NCBI RefSeq assembly: GCF_036370855.1
Contig: NC_088099.1
Span: forward strand, 76,549,218-76,613,217
Direction: 5' to 3'
Source of the DNA: Dromaius novaehollandiae
Lineage: Eukaryota; Chordata; Aves; Casuariiformes; Dromaiidae
DNA: 64,000 bases
This document shows, in pieces, positions 36,056-48,300 of this stretch; position 1 is the stretch's first letter; each line of letters opens with the position of its first letter. The position numbers were made by a program, and so were the translations under genes. Below the pieces are notes generated by a model. That model was not told where the DNA came from. It made no database searches and saw only the letters and a list, made by a program, of their open reading frames with translations.

Positions 36056-38401
36056 TTAAAATGTTTTCACTTTACACTTCAGATTGGTAATAAATGTAAA
36101 ATATAATTTAGGAAATGCACTTGAAAGTTCCTTGTAAAAGCAGACTGAGGAAACAGTACAAAAACAAATATAAAAGTGCACCTGTTTTAACAAAATTCCG
36201 AAATATAAAATCCACATTTTACTGCCTGTTTCAATTAGCCTGCTATTGATATATTTTGAAGTCTATTACAACTATTGTATACAAAGCAGCATAGTTGATG
36301 GGGTTAGGTTATACACTGTGAAAAGAATTGTCATTATTCATTTTGCCCTCTCAGGAGCTGTTTGATTCACTACCCCAAAGTAGCCATTTACAGTAAAATT
36401 TTGTGTGCCTGCTATCTGCTTGCATAAATAGATTAGCTTTAAAAGTAGTAGGCTTGCCTGAATTGCATGCATAAATGCACACATTACATGCACAAATTGT
36501 TGCTTTTTCAAATAATGTTGATGTAGTTATGTTCTCTTCAGAAACGTGCCCTTAAATTTGGGATCATACAATACCCTTTTGACAGAAAAAGCAGTTACAT
36601 CAAAAATGCTGGTAGATCTCCATGCACTTTTTATATGATCTTCTATTGTGTTACTTTAAGGGGAGCAGGTCTGGCACTTTCAATAGATGGATTATTAGCA
36701 GATTTTGATAGTAGATTATACCCCTTTTCAAGATGAATTATATTATTTTTACTGATATTTTCCATGTGCATTTCCGTAACAGTCAGAGGCCTTCATATGA
36801 AGTCAGACTAAAACTTCATAATTGTTCTAATCTCAAAACCTAAAATGGACTCACTGAAAACATTGCACTGTACATTTTGTATAATGCTTCCATACCCTTC
36901 TTAAAGATATATGTATATATTAAAAGTGCAGTCACACAGCAAAAGAATAAGTACATGTAGAAAAAGAATGAGAGAAGCAAAAGAGAAAATGGTTTCCTGG
37001 ATTTCTGAAAACAGACACCAGGTCTAAACACAAAAGAATTTGTCAACACATACTTGCAAAACTAAACTGCTGGTGGTAACTCAGTTTCTTGGCAGTACAG
37101 CCTCCTCAATGGAGTATGTTCCTCTAGCAAAGTGACTTTGTTTTTTTAAAAGCACAGCTGTAGTACTCTAAGACTTTTTTCAGTACCTCTGTCTTGTTAG
37201 AGGGGTGGGGGATGTACAGGATTGCACTTTTGCATAACATTGCTCTTTTGGCAAAACTTTAAAGTAGAAATAAAGCTATAGAGTGAGAAAGCAGAAAAGA
37301 GGGAGGACAGAAAGTACCATCCTGTAAAGGATTACAAAGGTAGAAAAGGTTGAGGGAGAAAAAGGAAGAGCTTTTAGATAGACACAACCAACTTTAGGGA
37401 AGAAAATGTTCTTTGGTTATCTTAAGAAGCTGCTTAGGTGTGAGGAAGAACCCTTTCAGAAGAGGGAAAGTTATTAACTATACAGAGGAAGAATCTTTTT
37501 ATTTATGATGCGAGTAGAAAGGAGATTGAATGCTCTTACCGAGAAGTGAGATAATTTTTACCATTTTCAAGCACTTTTGTAGAAAGATTAAAAAAAAGGT
37601 TGCTGGTTGCCTCTTGAAAAATATCCTTATCTCGGGTTTTAAATGAATGAAGGGAATACATGGATGATGCAAAAGAACGAAAATGGAGTGCAGAGGGGGA
37701 GAATAATAGGATAAAGAAGGGAGAAAGCAAGATGTGACTTAAAAAGGAGGAAAAGTGGCAGAACTCCTATGACACCCTTCTGTGCAAGATGGGAAGCTAG
37801 AACAGAACTTCGCTGTAGTCTTTTAATTAATTAACTACACAAATTGATGAGAATAGCTAAGTAGCTGGTGTTCTTTAGATTACATTATTGTCAGGTTTTT
37901 ATATTTTCCTCATGTTTAGTCTTTGGAATAGCATAATTCTGCCAATATAAATATGAAACTGGAAGTTCTTATTGTTATGCAGCTGTCAGTGGAGCTCTAT
38001 TGCACCCTGGAAATCATGTTCAAGCTGCAGAGTTAGAACACCAGCTGGATGATTCAGCAAAAATGACCAGCAACAGAATAGTTAATGCAGACACTGATTT
38101 TTTTTTTCAGCATTTCCAAGACTAACCCTAGGAATGGAACAAGAGCACTTCATGAGTCCCAGAACGATGTTTTCTGCCTGACTGAGAAATACAACTTAGT
38201 GTTGAATTACCTCAAAACTTGTTTTCAAGGAATTCTTCTCAGCCTGAAGAGCTATACTTTCAAATTTACAGGAAAAAATAAAGACATGATTTTAGATTAC
38301 AGAATTACTGACAATGGGTGGAGAAAAAGTATCACAGAATGCATCCACCTTGACAGCAGTAAATCTCTCAGGGTGATTTCTTCTCTCTCCCCCCAACCCC
38401 T

Positions 38402-38414
38402 CCCCCCCCCCCCC
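38402..38414. repeat. C-run
   Basis: Thirteen C in a row after a CT-rich stretch, in the inferred AHRR 3' UTR. On the mRNA it is a G-run. Confidence 0.9.
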
Positions 38415-41400
38415 AAATCATCTTAACAATCTTCTTTTACTTCCCACCAAACCCTCCACCCAAAAAAAGCCAAAACACAGACAAGTGCACTGATCTCCAT
38501 ATGGTTTTTAAAAAACCAAAAAAGTAGTACTTTGTGTTTTTAATATTGTTTTCAGCAGATCACTGATGATTTTGTTCAGTACTATTAACTTAAATATACA
38601 TTTCAAACGAAATTTAAATTTATACCTAAATTCAAACTAAATTTAAAGAAACTGGAATCCATCCCTGTTTATTTCCTGACATAATTTGCAACTGTGTAAC
38701 ATTTGTAATATGGTAACACTTTCTTTTTTTTATCAGTGTGCATTCAATATAACCAGAAAAGTTGTTGGTCATATATACTTACTTCAGATGTAAAGGTATC
38801 TGAGAAAAAATTTATAGGAGTAAAGCCAACATATTTATAAGGACAAGAGCATATGCCGTGTGTATTCAAAGTACAAAAACATATTTATCAGCATGGTAGT
38901 GACCATGAACATAAGCCAGTTATAGCCCCCTTGCATGAGTCTCCTTCAGCTAAATGAAAATCTTGTGATTACAACCTGAGCTTGGCCACCTTGCAAATCT
39001 CTTTTCTTTCAGGGTGTGCATGTTACAGAAGTCTGCATCACTTGTGACATGATTTCACATAGCACTTTGCAAGGATTAAAAGGGAGGAAGAAACTCCAGG
39101 GCTTCTAGTGTGAAGTTTTCTACAATCTGGTTTAGTTTTTTTGTGTCCATGTAATCAGAAGAGTCTTTTCTTTCCATTTTGAATGTTCAAGCCAGTGAAC
39201 AGAAACAAAGGAGGAGAATAGAACAGGAAAAAAAAAGGTAGAAGAAAAAAATACTCCAAAGACTCTATTCCTCCATCTTTCTGAGTTGGGGTGTTTTAGT
39301 TACATGACACTCTCATGAAGGAAAATGAGAACGCTATTCTTTTCTCCTCTTCCTAAGGCAATGTAGGCATTCATAGACAGAGAAAATTAGGCCTTTTAAC
39401 TATTTCAGTTGAAACATCATAAATTGTTAAGACAAATTAATAACTTTTGTAAAATAACTACAATGGGTGAGGTTGTCTTCCTTAAGTTCCAATATGGCTT
39501 CAACACAAGGAGTTAAGAAAGGCTTCTAGACAGCAGAAGCAGATTTTATCCCACAGAATATTCCTTGCCTCAGGCTTGGTGCCCTCCACCTAAATATTTT
39601 AAGCACTAGGAATATCAATTGCACATGCCCTGTCAATCTCAATACCATATCAAAGTTCAGCACCAAAGGTCTTAATGAATTTACTGAGGCATAAATGTCA
39701 GACCTCCCTATGCCATCCAGAGGAGTCTGAGTTCTAAGGATTTTAAGAATGCATCATTGTATTCTAATGAAGGACAATTAAAATATAGATATATACTTTG
39801 CATTACCATGTTACAATCAGGTAGTAGGAAGTAAGTATTTCCTACAAAGAATTTAGGGACAGTCCTTTGATCTCCCATTTCACTATTTAAATCTGCAAAC
39901 TGAGGACCAACCAAAACCAGCCCACGCCTCGCACACTGCTGCCCACACTCCAGAATTTCAAAAGAATACTCTATTTTGGTGTCCAAAAAGTCTAAAGTAC
40001 AAATATATTATTGATAGTGTTATCTACAATGGAGAGCTGCCCCAGTTTCAGCCACTGGCATAACTGCATCTCACCAACCTTAGAGGAAGAAGGAAAATCC
40101 ACTCTTTGTACTGCACAAGTTTACCCCTCGCCCAGATCAGGACAGGCTCCCAGGTAAAAATAACGGCTTACAATGGTGTACCTCATTTGGACTGGCACTT
40201 GTATGGTGTCCACTGACAGCTAAAATTAGGCCAAATTCTCAGTGAAGACAAGGCCTTAAACAAGCTTTAGCACTGATGATAGTCTCTGTTGTTTGTGGAT
40301 TAAGTAACTCTTAGAGCGACACACACTTTCAGGGATTTTAGAACTGTTCACCTTTCATACCAAAAAAAAAAAAAATCAAACTAAAACTCCAAATTAAGGA
40401 GTTAATACTGTCTCAACCTCTGGAGAGTTCATAGCTTAAGAAGTCTGAAAGCTATCATCAGTCAGGTATTACAAAGTATCAGGCACACACTGGAAAAAGA
40501 AAGGCATTTCCTTTAGCCTGAATACTCCGAGTTCGAATTAGGCGAGCATTTGACTAGGCTTTGCTTCTGCAAGAAGATTTTTTTTTTCACTGTTGTTAAA
40601 ATAAATACATTGGGAGGCTCCTAAAACAGACTTTAGGGTAGTGCTTGGGGGAGGCACATACCAGCTCATTAAGTGTAAAAGCTAAGCACCACTGATTGAA
40701 AACATCTTAAACCCTACTTCTCTGTTTTGAAGGTTTTTTAAATAATACCAAAGCAACAACAACCATTAGGAAAAAGTAACAATTTAAAACAACTGCTCTG
40801 CCTTTCATGCTATTTACTGATCAGTTTTCATGAGTTCATTAATGTCTGCATACAAAAAGGTTTTAAGAGATTCAATCAGTGACAATTTAACAGAGTACAA
40901 CACAAGGTCATATATCAGTCCAGACTCAATCCAGGGCACGTTCGGGGCAAGGAAAAATGTGAGAATGAAGGAATTACTTCTGTGTATTAAAAACAGATAA
41001 CAAGAGATTCTTTTTTGCTTTCATTTTCTCTGTTCTTTCCAAGTGGTGCAATATACCAAGTGCTTACAAGGAACTGATCTTTGTTTACCAGCAGCAGTGG
41101 TTAGTTTTTGTCCAAAAAGAGGATAAGCTGCCAATCTTTTCATAAACCCAGTTCTTAGATGACTGTTGCATGTGTGTCATAACTTAGATTAGAAGGAATT
41201 CCATTGATAAATAACATATTTTTTTCATATGACGATAAAACTTGGCAGCAAAATAAATGGAGCAAATTCAAGTGTGATGCATAAGATAAATTACCTTGTA
41301 TTTTTCTTGGATTCAGATTTTATGGAAACATAAGGAAGCTAACTTGAGTACATTTACACAGGCAGTAGCCAGCAGATGACATCTCGTTTTTAGCTATACA

Positions 41401-44092
41401 TTCATTCATCCTCCTAGAAGGAGGTTACATCTCATATAGCAGATTAGATTCCCTTTCATGCAAAAACTTCAGCAGCCCGTACAGATTGAAATGTGGAAAA
41501 CATGGCTGGTTTTGTTGGGAGCATGAGAAAAATCACTCCAACTGACATATACCAAAAAAAGCCTTAGAGTAGATGGCGTTATGTCAACAAAACAGTCTTT
41601 TTTCTGTATAGGAAAGATCTTTAAAGAGCTTCTGTTGTTAGTGTAAGCTACCTCTGCACTGGAGAGAGAAGACTTGCTGGTATAGTTCTCCCACTGTAGT
41701 TATGCCAGGAAGTACTTTCATGCACAGATAAGAAATTCAGTGGCACAGTCCTTTACTAAGTTGCACCTGGTATGATCATTTATATCTGTGCGAAATGGCA
41801 TCAGCATTTCCTGATGAAGATGGTAGTGTTTTATTGTAAATTTACATTTATATGTAAATGACTACAGCAGGCCTGCTAAACCAGGCCCAGGCACTCTAAT
41901 TCAGAGGGGTATCACAGTGAGTCCAAGAGTAATTAAATGAACAGCGTTTTAGCAGTCATGTTGGCATGTCCTCCACTTGACCCCAGCCATCTATTCCCAT
42001 GGTACACTGACTCCACACTATACACCTCTGCTGGGCTAGCACACGCGTGTAGCTGCACAGCAACTGGATTGCGGAATGTAGTAAGATTCACGACACAACC
42101 CTACAAGGTCCTGTGCTGTCACAGAAGATGGTATGGCACAGAGAAATAAGCACTGCTGTTGCTGAATGTTGAACTATGGCCTGAAAGAGCTAGTCTGCGA
42201 GAGTCTAAAAGGAACTACTGCTCTTATTTTTGTAGATAATGGATCAACAGAGAGATTTTGCAGCGCCACTGATTTATGACAGTCTTAGCCTACAGTGGTA
42301 TCCAATTTGCTTGCCCAGAACTATTTGTGTGGTTGAGCTTAATTAAATTTATGTAACATGAACACTGACAGACCAACTTGCAGTGTAAATTTCACTCTCA
42401 CAGTCTCATCTCTGAAAGGGGTCTGATGTTACATGATAGCTACTGGTAAGCGTATCAGGAGAAGAATATGAAGCCTGTCTCAAGTAAGAAGCAACATGTA
42501 GCCAACAGGCAGTAGATTTACCTCAGACAGAAACAAGACTTTCTCATGGGTTAGTTATGGTCAGATGAACTAGGGCAGATCTGAGCTACCGTACGATGTT
42601 ATTAACCTTGCTGTCCACTCTTGCCTTTTTGCAGGGAATTTCTGCAGGACACTTATCAAAAGGTACGTGTGTAAGTTATCTCAACCATTTCAGTGTAAAA
42701 TGTAGTATTTCAGATTAAACTGTTGTTCATAAGCACTTAACTGACATGCAGGGAAAGTATATATTTCTGCAAACTCTAATGTACAGGCAGTAACCTCTAT
42801 CAAAGACAGACAACAGTCTTGGAGAAGAGCAGCCTCCTGAGTGCCACTCCCTCTGCTACCACATAACTGCTCCCCTGCCTGAAAACTGTGCTTATCCCAT
42901 ATACTTGTAGCATTAAGGAGAAGTTTATGCCACTCTGCTGGCATGTAAAGCCATGCCCTCAGTGGGTAGTAAATACAAAAATGAATACATTATAATTACT
43001 TATAACATTTTGAAAATGAAAACATTCACTAAACGCCTTCTTTTAAAAAGCACATATACATCTAAGCTTTTTTAAAATGTGTTTTTTATATATGTGAAGG
43101 TGATGTGAAGTTGAAATAGTGCAATTTTAAAACAAAAGTTAGTGCAGGAGTTAAACAACAAAAACATAACAGAAGTCTGGGGGGGGAGGGGCTCTCAGCA
43201 GAATTACATTGCTGTCTAGGTACAAAGGAAAACATGGATCTGTTTTCAAAAGCATCAATATGGTTACATCCAGTTGGCTTTTAGTGAGGTTAACATTTTC
43301 TTTGGGGACTGCAAGTGGGAAGCTTTTAAAAATACCTAATTTTAGTGTGGGACTTTTGATGTCAGGTGACAGTGATTAACTAACAGGCTATCACTCCAAG
43401 AGATACCATCAAATAGAAAAGTGCATTTCCTTTGTTACTGTTACAAGTAAAAGGAAGAAAAATAATTCGGGAAATATTTTCTTCTCATGTATATTTAACA
43501 GCACTTTGTAACTCATTTATAAAAGTGGATAACACCCCATTATTTGGTCTCTCAAACAGCAACATGAAAGGCCAATAGCTTTAAAATGGAAACATATGTT
43601 TACTAAAACATTACTATTGTCAGGGAAACTAGGGAAAAACTTCAGTATCTGAAATAACTTCCAATTCATTTTATGAAAATTACTTGATTTTAAATTAATG
43701 CTAATCTTTCAAATTAAGAAGTTGTATTTGGGAAACCCTTACCTGTTCTGACTATGTTGAGATAAAGGAATAGCTGATGCTTCTTATCAGAGTAGTTACA
43801 AATACAAACGCAAAGACTCCTAAGGAAACTCCTGGCCACATAGAAGACCATAAACATTTTGTCTTTGCACAGAGGCATCACATCAGCTTTGGTGGGGGTA
43901 GAACAAAGGCAAGAAATGGAAATAACTAGACCTTGTAAAGAAATTCAGATTGACTGTAGACAAGAGAAAGAGCATGATAAAGGCAAATTAGCAGGTACAC
44001 CTGTACAATGATTAATGATTATTTTTCTGTATCTGAGGTTTTATGTCTCAGTCTTTCCAAAGATCACTAAGAGAATGGCAGTGCGTAAGGGG

Positions 44093-44141
44093 GTGTGTGT
44101 GCGTGTGTGTATTTTTTACATATACACACATGCACACACAT
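44093..44141. repeat. GT/AC inverted repeat (20-bp stem, 9-base loop)
   Basis: Arms 44093-44112 and 44122-44141 are reverse complements at 18 of 20 positions, made of alternating GT and AC units. It lies 112 bases after the AHRR stop and would form a stem in the mRNA; the DNA is also Z-prone. Confidence 0.85.
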
Positions 44142-44252
44142 AAGTAAAACCCTTCCACTGGCTTTTAAATTTTAGTAACTCATGTAACCCAACTGGAAGA
44201 GAATCTACAACTTCTTGTTTTAACGTTATAAATATTTCAAATGTTATAAAAT

Positions 44253-45369
44253 CTATTGTAAAAATGTACATTCAGTTGTTTTATGAGGCACAGGACCTGC
44301 TAATGTATTTTCAGAGAAGTTCATACGTACTCCATTCTGTCCATTATCGGACAATGGTGGAGAATCCAGGGGCTCACGCTTGATTGCTTGAACCAAGCAG
44401 GGATTTTTGAATTCGCATTGCATTTTAAAAATCTCATTATTCTGCTCTTTCTCTTCCACTGAATTTGGGCTAGAGAACTGATTGTAGCATTCGGTATGTG
44501 ATAAGTCGGGCAAGCCTTCCAAACATGCAGAGTTCGGAGGGCAAAATGGAGCCATCTCCTTGCTCCATAAGCCCTTGCAAGATCTGTTCAGATTTAAGTT
44601 GTTGGGATGATTTGTTACAATGCATTGCCAATTATGTTGTGTATAAACACAGTGCCTTGGTTTCTGACAAGGTGAAACTTGCTCACAGAGATCCGGTTCT
44701 GTTTTAAGGTGCACTATATTGGGATAACTAAACAGCTGCTTTCTCACTGTGCCATTCTCATCCAACCAGGCTCGACTTTGTGATGTCAAGTAGTTATCAG
44801 CAATGTTTTCAGAATCAGAATCATACTCTGTTTTGATAGGCATATCCAGTGGAAACACTGCATCACAGGGAGACTCTGAGGATATTAATGATCTCTGTAA
44901 TTTCAGAAGATCTGTAGGACAGTTCTCCATAGATCGTTGTTGTAAGCCTGAGTAAGACTGGCAGCTTTCTGCACTCCCCCAGTAGGAAGGGCAAGTTGAT
45001 GTGAAACTTAAGAAACTTTGGTCTCTGTTATAGAATGATCCAACCCTTCTGTTTGAACATTCATTCATTCTGTGATTTATAGAACAAGAGCTTGAGTTTC
45101 TTAGAGTCCAACTGCTGTTTGTGGTGCAGTTGTTTTGAACACCTAAAGCTGATGTATTAGAACTGAGAGGTTCCTCTAGCATAAAACACTCATCATTTGT
45201 ATTAGGTTCAAACTTCACTTTTACATTATCTTGTTCATTTTTTACTGCTGTCCAGTTAAGATGCTTCAATTGGCCCAGCGTCTCAATGGCACTGTTATAA
45301 GAAAGTCCTTCCAGGTTTCCTTTCAAACTGGCAAAACTGCTTGGTATCTTCAGTTGCTTATCTTCTTCC
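44253..45369 (-). CDS. AHRR: AHRR last coding exon (repression region)
   Basis: 1117 coding nt, acceptor ttattgaaag, stop TAG at 44255-44253. It encodes 371 residues, Ser/Asn/Cys-rich, with VKFE (45218-45207), IKTE (44837-44826), LKTE (44708-44697) and IKRE (44384-44373). Three human AHRR sumoylation sites are known in this region and needed for full repression. It ends TECTFLQ. Confidence 0.95.
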
Positions 45370-48300
45370 CTTTCAATAACAGTAGAGAAAACCAGTCAAT
45401 CAGAGGTTTCTAAATGGATGTTTTCCGTGATACAAATGGAGTGGTCTGACATACATTACAAGTGATACTTTGAGACTCTCACACTGTGGTCTATATAACC
45501 TTTATATTTATTCAAGAGAGAAAAAGGAGTGGGCATGCATTTGGGCATGAATATGTGCACAGCTATCTTTTTGTGGCACTGTTTCATTCAAATTAAAACA
45601 TGCATCTTTTTCATTTTGGGCACACATTTCACAAAGACCTTATTTATTATAGTACTTTATGTGTAGTATGGTAACTACCTTACACTTTTATTCTTCTATT
45701 AAAAATATATCTAACAAAGAATCATTAGGAAACATAAGAACTTTCTGATTAAAGTGATTTGAGAGAGAGCTATGGGGGTCCTATATTTTGAGAGCACAGA
45801 GTTAGTTGAGAGGGAAGAAAATGCCCAATTAAGTGTCCAGAATAGTCATAAATGTTCATACTTGAGGTGGGGTATTTTTAGTCTAAATTAATTCATGTTG
45901 TCTTTCATTTCTAAGATGGTCAGCAAATTCATTTTCCCTTATCTATAGCCAAAGTAGTCACAATTAATTAAGAGTTTTGACAAAGAGAATTGCTTCAGTA
46001 TTTCTATGCTACCTACAGTAGTTTTTAGAACTTAAATTAATCAGGCAGGATCAATGTTGCAAAGCCTCAATCTCTATGAGAGCAAGAAGTGGTATCAGAA
46101 TAAGAAACCTGGCACAAAAAATTGAAGAATTAATGAGGGTTTCAGGAGGCTTTTTTCTTAGTTCACTATCAGAAACTGTTTTCCTTTGGTATGGACTCAA
46201 TGTGCAAGAATTTCCAGTAGAGGGAGTCCATGCTGTTATAAAGAGAGAATGTCCCGTTGTAATAAACGTACACCAAGCAAGGAGAATATTTTCTTTCTTT
46301 TTCTCCATGAGATATTAGATATTTTCAGCCCTCTGCTAAATATTATTGAAGTGTGATAGTCTTGAATCTATCAAATGATACAAGTTCACTGCAGAACTAG
46401 CTTCTCAGGAAATGGTCTAACTGGATTGGACAAAATGAAAAAGCAACAAAAGCTTAGATCCCAAACAAAGAATTTTGCAATGAAATAGTATCTAGTGAAA
46501 ATTCTCAAAAGAATGTATGTTTCCAGGAGGACATTTTAACAAAGAAGTATTATTGAGGATTAAAGCTATAGGGTGCAAAATGCAAAGCACTGAGTGTCTA
46601 CTGCAGACTGTCAGGAGGACAGAATTGAATAAAATCTCCATGGCCAACTCTTGTAGCACTTCAGTCTGCAGGACTATCAAACACAAGGGAATAATTTTAA
46701 CTATTCAGAGGGTAAAAATGTAACTAAATAAGCATCAAAGAGGGTTTTTAATTACACAGAAAACAATTTAGAAATAGACTTGAATATAAGAAACAGCCAC
46801 TTTAGATCGGCTTCTCTTCTGTTCCTGCCCTCACATGGAAAGATACGGTTTCTACCCTGACAGTAAAGATAAGGAGTTCCACCACCTTCAGGGAGGAGGT
46901 CCTCTACTATTCACATGGATCCTGGGAGATATGCTGTCTGCAAAAGATACCTACTTAGAAGTTCAAAGACTTTTTTTAAAATCTATCTCTTGTACCTGTG
47001 AGGCATTCAAAAGAAAAAGAATACAGATAACAGTCACATTCTTTCCACAGGGCCAGATGGTGGCTATCTATATCTCCTGGCCCTTGCTCATTCAATCCAT
47101 TCTCCTATCTCTTCCCTCACACCAGTCTGAAAAGATACCTCCACAGGGCCCACAGGAAATGGAAGAGACAATCCCATGGCGAGGAGGAAGACGACCCTAT
47201 TTGGGAGGAAAGTGGAAAACCAGATGGAGAGGTCCTTTTTGAATCCAAATCTGTGGGTATAGCTTCCACTCCAGGGCTAGAGCCTACAGTCACCTGCAGT
47301 TTAAGCATCCCTGTTTAGATTATGCTGAAAGGTATCTCATAACATCTGCAACTAAAAACATGAGTTCAGCTGTCATCCATAAAAATAAAAAAAAGCTTAA
47401 CATTATCACATGTTAAAAAACCAGAAAGACCAGGACACTAAATCAGCAAATAGCTTCAGCAGCAAAGTAAAACAAAACCCCCAAATAAGTTTTTGTGCAA
47501 GAAAATCAAAACATTCTAGTAATCAAGCATTTTGGTTTTGAAATACTCTGTTTTAAAATATATGTGTTTAACTTTAGGAAAAAAAAAGTAGAAAGAAAAC
47601 ATTATTTAGGATTGTAACAGCCATTTCATATGATCCAAGACAAAAATGTATGCAGGAGATGTCAAAAATTTTCTATTAATTTTTCCATTTATTAAGTAAA
47701 ACAAGATCTTCTCACACAGCTCTTGTCTTAGGCCACTACAATCCTTTTAAAGATCGCAAACATAAAGAATACATTTGATTTTTCATGAAATATGGAACTG
47801 TTTTCAGTATGAGAAAATGTACTTACTTCAACATTTGCTGTTGGGCAAGGACATACTCTGAACAACCGCTTCGATACAGAAGCTGAGTGTTAGCTTGAAC
47901 CCAGACCCAGTGATCTTCATTTGTTTGTACTTTGACTAGAGAAATGCCATTTTCTCCATTATTCCTTGCTACACAATTTAAAAGAAAATACATTTTAATA
48001 CAAGCAGTATTTAATATCTTTGGTGAATGCTCACTAGTTTTTTTGTTGCCCTGGAATCATCAGCACAAGAAAGTGCAAGCCAAAATATGTCACAGAACTA
48101 GGCAAACCACACAAAAAAAACAATTTTTGAAAAATCTAATGGGGCAGTTAAAAACCCTCGAACCAGGGATTTTTCATTATTATTAGTTCATTATCATTTT
48201 TCCCTCTCTGTAATAGACCAGTGAGAAAATCTTAATGAAAAATGGGGCTACGACAGAGAAATGGTTTTAAAGAAGTTAAACATTTCTAGCTGGTGCAACA

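Larger units (their letters stand above)
36030..44252 (-). other. AHRR: Inferred long AHRR 3' UTR
   Basis: About 8.2 kb with no coding exon, repeat family or promoter between the AHRR stop and the last AATAAA before the CpG island. It contains a C-run at 38402-38414, G-runs near 43180 and a long hairpin at 44093-44141. How much is transcribed cannot be told from sequence; use of an earlier signal would make much of this intergenic. Confidence 0.45.

Noticed and set aside
46835-47242. Plus-strand open frame of 135 codons
   Set aside because: It lies in an AHRR intron, antisense to the gene, with no domain, codon pattern or promoter to support it.
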